Below are positions 14,133-16,580 of a DNA stretch of 16,580 bases, piece by piece. Made by a program: the position numbers and the translations under genes. The stretch spans positions 1 through 16,580 of the forward strand of contig CAIXSC010001067.1 in the NCBI GenBank assembly GCA_903921945.1, given 5' to 3'. Position 1 is the stretch's first letter. Each line of letters starts with the position of its first letter. Source of the DNA: an uncultured Planctomycetaceae bacterium (GTDB lineage Bacteria > Planctomycetota > Planctomycetia > Pirellulales > Pirellulaceae). Under the pieces are notes generated by a model, which had not been told where the DNA came from, ran no database searches, and worked only from the letters and a program-made list of their open reading frames with translations.

Positions 14133-16421
14133 TTACTGTTTTTGGCCCTGGGCGTCCGCGATCGCCTGCCACAGCTTCGGTGGCGACATCGGCAGACAAC
14201 GCATCCGCACCCCCGTCGCCGCATGGACCGCCAAGGCCAAGGTGGCTGGCGGCGGGCAGATCGGAGTCTCGCCCACGCCACGCACTCCGTAGGGATGCAG
14301 CGGATTGGGGACTTCCACAATGATCGTCTCGATCATCGGCACATCCAGGCACGTCGGCATCCGATAGTCAAGGAAGCTGGCGTTGCGCATGCGGTCCTGG
14401 TTGTCGAAGAAATACTCCTCGTTCAGTGCCCAGCCAATCCCCTGCACCGCCCCGCCCTGCATCTGGCCTTCCACATAACTCGGATGAACCGCCTTGCCGG
14501 CGTCCTGAATGGCTGTGTACCGAAGCACCGTCACTTTGCCGGTCTCGGGATCGACTTCCACATCCGCGATATGAACGCCAAACGCGTTCGTTGAACATTC
14601 GGGAGCGACCGAGGCCCGGCCGACCACCGGACTGAGGTTCCTCTCGCCAATCTTCGCCGCCAACTGCTTGAAACTAAGCGAGTGGCCGTTGTGGCGATAC
14701 GTGCCGCCCGCGACTTCAACGTCGGCCGCCGAGCACTCCCATAATTTCGCAGCGCGATCCCGCATCTGTTCGGCCAGGTCGAGCCCCAGCTTATAAGCCG
14801 CCAAGCCGGTCGCGAAGGTCACTCGACTGCCGCCCGTCAGGAACGTGTAGCCAACGGAATCGGTGTCGCCGACCTGCGGCCGAATGTCCTCCGACCCAAT
14901 TCCCAAAGTCTCCGCCAACTGCATGGCGACGCTCGTTCGAGTGCCGCCAATGTCGGTGGAACCTTCAATCAAGTTCACCGAGCCATCGTCATTGACGCTC
15001 GCCGAGCAGCTCGACGCGCCGCCAATGTTGAACCAGAAACCGGCCGCGATCCCGCGACCTCGATTGGGGCCTTCGAGCGGACTCTTCCAGTGGTCGCTGT
15101 TCCGCGCCGCCTCCAAACATTCCACCAACCCGACCCGCGGATACACCGGACCGTCCACGCGCCGCACACCTTCTTTCGCGGCGTTTTGAAGCCGGAATTC
15201 AATCGGGTCGATCGAGAGCGCGCGCGCGATCTCGTCCACGACCTGCTCGACCGCGAACGCCGCATGGGTCGAACCCGGGGCGCGATAAGCCTGGGTCTTC
15301 GGCTTGTTGTCGCACACGTCGAAGCCGTCGACCTTCGCATGCGGCACGTCATAGCAACTGAAAATGCACATCGCGCCGGGACCGACCACGCCACCCGGGA
15401 ACGCGCCGCTGTCGTACGCCAGCCACGCTTCGCCAGCCACCAGCTTGCCGTCCCGAGTCGCCCCCAGTTTGCAGCGGATAAACGCTCCGGGCGTCGGCCC
15501 TGTGCCTTCGAACACCTCATTCCGTTGCATTGTCATCTTTACCGGCCGGCCGCACTTGCGGCTCAACAAGGCCGCCACCGGTTCCAGATAAACCGCGATC
15601 TTGCCGCCAAATCCACCACCGATCTCGCACGGCACGACAAGGCACTGGGAAACCGGAATCTGCAACAGTTCGGCAACCTGCTGCCGGCAATTGAACGAAC
15701 CCTGTGTCGAGGTCCACAGTTTGAGCCGCTGATCCTCGTTCCACAGCGCCACGCACGCATGCGGTTCGATGTAGCCCTGATGCACGCTCGCCAAACGGAA
15801 CTCCCGCTCCACGACAATGTCCGCCTGGGCGAAGCCGGCCGCGACATCCCCCTTGGCGAATTGCAAATGGACGCCGACGTTGGTCGGCTTGTCCCCCTTC
15901 TTGCCCATCGAATCGGTCCGCAGGTCCGGATGCAGCAATGGGGCGTCGTCACGCATGGCGTCGAGCACCCAAGTGACGCTCGGCAACACCTCGTACTCGA
16001 TCTTGATCTTCGCCGCCGCTTCCTCCGCGAGATGCCCGTTCGCGGCGGCTACCGCCGCGATCGCCTGCCCCCGGTACAACGCCTTGCCTTTGGCTAAGCA
16101 GTTCGCCGCCAAGTGCGACAGGTTGACCTGCCCCGCCTCGCCCATCACCGCGAACTTTTCGTTCAAATCCGGGAAGTCGTCATGCGTCACGACCGCGAAT
16201 ACGCCGGGCATCGCCAACGCTTCGCTGGCGTCAATCGACTTGATCACCGCGTGAGCGTGCGGACTGCGGACGATCTTGCCGATCGCCAGATTCGGCAATT
16301 GGACATCGGCCGTGTAGATCGCCTTGCCGGTGACTTTGTCCGCGCCGTCATGGCGGACCGGTCGTTGACCCAAGACTTGGTAATCGCGTTTTCCGAGATA
16401 CACTTCTTCCGTGGACGACAT
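14133..16421 (-). CDS. Xanthine dehydrogenase-family molybdopterin-binding (large) subunit
   Basis: From ATG 16421 the product has 762 residues, normal for the separate large subunit of the xanthine oxidase family (CoxL, XdhA-type). A GGGAG site sits 9 bases upstream; a TTG at 16439 would add six residues but has no better signal. An a/b hammerhead domain comes first (HDGADKVTGKAIYTADVQLP near 24-43, then IVRSPHAHA). The cofactor-binding domains follow, with EIGGGFGGK (266-274), AYRAPGSTHAAFAVEQVVDE (378-397), DPETGKVTVLRY, and GVRGVGE with the catalytic Glu at about 718. These enzymes hydroxylate carbon next to nitrogen or other activated positions in aromatic or purine substrates. The substrate cannot be told; the motif AYRAPG differs from the CoxL active-site loop AYRCSFR, arguing against CO dehydrogenase. 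The 2Fe-2S and FAD subunits are not in the window. Confidence 0.93.
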   Translation of the reverse strand: MSSTEEVYLGKRDYQVLGQRPVRHDGADKVTGKAIYTADVQLPNLAIGKIVRSPHAHAVIKSIDASEALAMPGVFAVVTHDDFPDLNEKFAVMGEAGQVNLSHLAANCLAKGKALYRGQAIAAVAAANGHLAEEAAAKIKIEYEVLPSVTWVLDAMRDDAPLLHPDLRTDSMGKKGDKPTNVGVHLQFAKGDVAAGFAQADIVVEREFRLASVHQGYIEPHACVALWNEDQRLKLWTSTQGSFNCRQQVAELLQIPVSQCLVVPCEIGGGFGGKIAVYLEPVAALLSRKCGRPVKMTMQRNEVFEGTGPTPGAFIRCKLGATRDGKLVAGEAWLAYDSGAFPGGVVGPGAMCIFSCYDVPHAKVDGFDVCDNKPKTQAYRAPGSTHAAFAVEQVVDEIARALSIDPIEFRLQNAAKEGVRRVDGPVYPRVGLVECLEAARNSDHWKSPLEGPNRGRGIAAGFWFNIGGASSCSASVNDDGSVNLIEGSTDIGGTRTSVAMQLAETLGIGSEDIRPQVGDTDSVGYTFLTGGSRVTFATGLAAYKLGLDLAEQMRDRAAKLWECSAADVEVAGGTYRHNGHSLSFKQLAAKIGERNLSPVVGRASVAPECSTNAFGVHIADVEVDPETGKVTVLRYTAIQDAGKAVHPSYVEGQMQGGAVQGIGWALNEEYFFDNQDRMRNASFLDYRMPTCLDVPMIETIIVEVPNPLHPYGVRGVGETPICPPPATLALAVHAATGVRMRCLPMSPPKLWQAIADAQGQKQ

Positions 16422-16444
16422 CGCTCGAATCTCCCGCAAGGAAC

Positions 16445-16464
16445 TGCCGCATCAAGTCGCGGCA
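16445..16464 (-). promoter_or_regulatory. Hairpin in the leader of the molybdoenzyme gene
   Basis: TGCCGC and GCGGCA form a perfect 6-bp stem with an 8-base loop, about 24 bases upstream of the ATG and close to its ribosome site. It could affect translation or mRNA stability; the stem is short enough to arise by chance in GC-rich DNA. Confidence 0.25.
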
Positions 16465-16502
16465 TGGTTGGGCGTCGTAAGCTTCACGAGGGCTGTTTGA
16501 TC

Positions 16503-16532
16503 GTTTTCCGGCGTTTTCCGGCGATTTCCGGC
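16503..16532. repeat. Three tandem 10-bp repeats upstream of the molybdoenzyme gene
   Basis: GTTTTCCGGC occurs twice in a row (16503-16522) and is followed by GATTTCCGGC (16523-16532). The 10-bp period matches one helical turn, so the short A/T tracts would fall on the same face of the DNA. The array lies about 80-110 bases upstream of the start at 16421. Confidence 0.75.
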
Positions 16533-16580
16533 GTTGTCACTTGGCCGCGGCTACGTGGTCTTCGCTGGACCAGCGACCGC

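Noticed and set aside
15090..16097. 335-codon open frame on the plus strand
   Set aside because: Antisense to conserved cofactor-binding domains of the molybdoenzyme.
16537..16580. Possible 3' end of an upstream leftward gene (ending SSEDHVAAAK then TGA)
   Set aside because: Only about 13 codons are visible and the other two leftward frames are also open for a while, so coding cannot be shown. It could be the end of another oxidoreductase subunit, but that is a guess.
16464..16580. Rightward open frame from ATG 16464 to the window edge
   Set aside because: The third codon positions are much less GC-rich than in real genes here, the product looks random, and it crosses the 10-bp repeats.

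Overview
The window is GC-rich (roughly 60% by eye) and looks chromosomal and planctomycete-like (Planctomycetota). The strongest signs are a giant surface protein that begins with a LEPR-XLL-like motif (VERLESRQLL) and carries FG-GAP repeats and a planctomycete-style dockerin, a PP2C phosphatase with a membrane-anchored C-terminus, and a TPR-glycosyltransferase fusion. I see no tRNA, rRNA, CRISPR array, insertion sequence or phage gene. Layout from the left: positions 1-152 probably hold the 5' end of a leftward gene whose hydrophobic leader is built from a 15-bp tandem repeat. A non-coding stretch follows up to 466. Three rightward genes come next: a PP2C phosphatase (467-1753), an LptF/LptG permease (1831-3018) and a secreted protein of unknown function (3101-4024). 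After a 237-bp gap with a candidate promoter comes a 2432-residue surface protein (4262-11560). It meets the right-hand gene group head-on across a 188-bp gap that contains a strong hairpin. The right-hand group reads leftward: the molybdenum-binding subunit of a xanthine dehydrogenase-family enzyme (16421-14133), a MoaD/ThiS-like sulfur carrier (14121-13858) and a TPR-glycosyltransferase-like protein (13854-11749). These three genes are separated by only 11 and 3 bases, so they are probably one transcript. How the genes may work together: the molybdoenzyme and the small sulfur carrier make a sensible pair, since molybdopterin needs a MoaD-type sulfur donor. The enzyme's iron-sulfur and FAD subunits are not in the window. 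The left group mixes signalling (PP2C), envelope transport (LptF/G) and secreted proteins, a general cell-envelope theme without an obvious single pathway. The most interesting feature is the architecture of the giant protein. A LytM/M23-like domain appears to be split by a complete seven-repeat FG-GAP propeller, and this domain has lost most of its zinc and catalytic residues. A second, more regular seven-repeat propeller lies downstream. This suggests a pseudo-peptidase scaffold used for display or binding rather than an enzyme. Several small DNA structures are also flagged: a dyad inside a candidate promoter spacer, 10-bp phased repeats ahead of the molybdoenzyme gene, and a G8 tract at the start of the left-edge gene.
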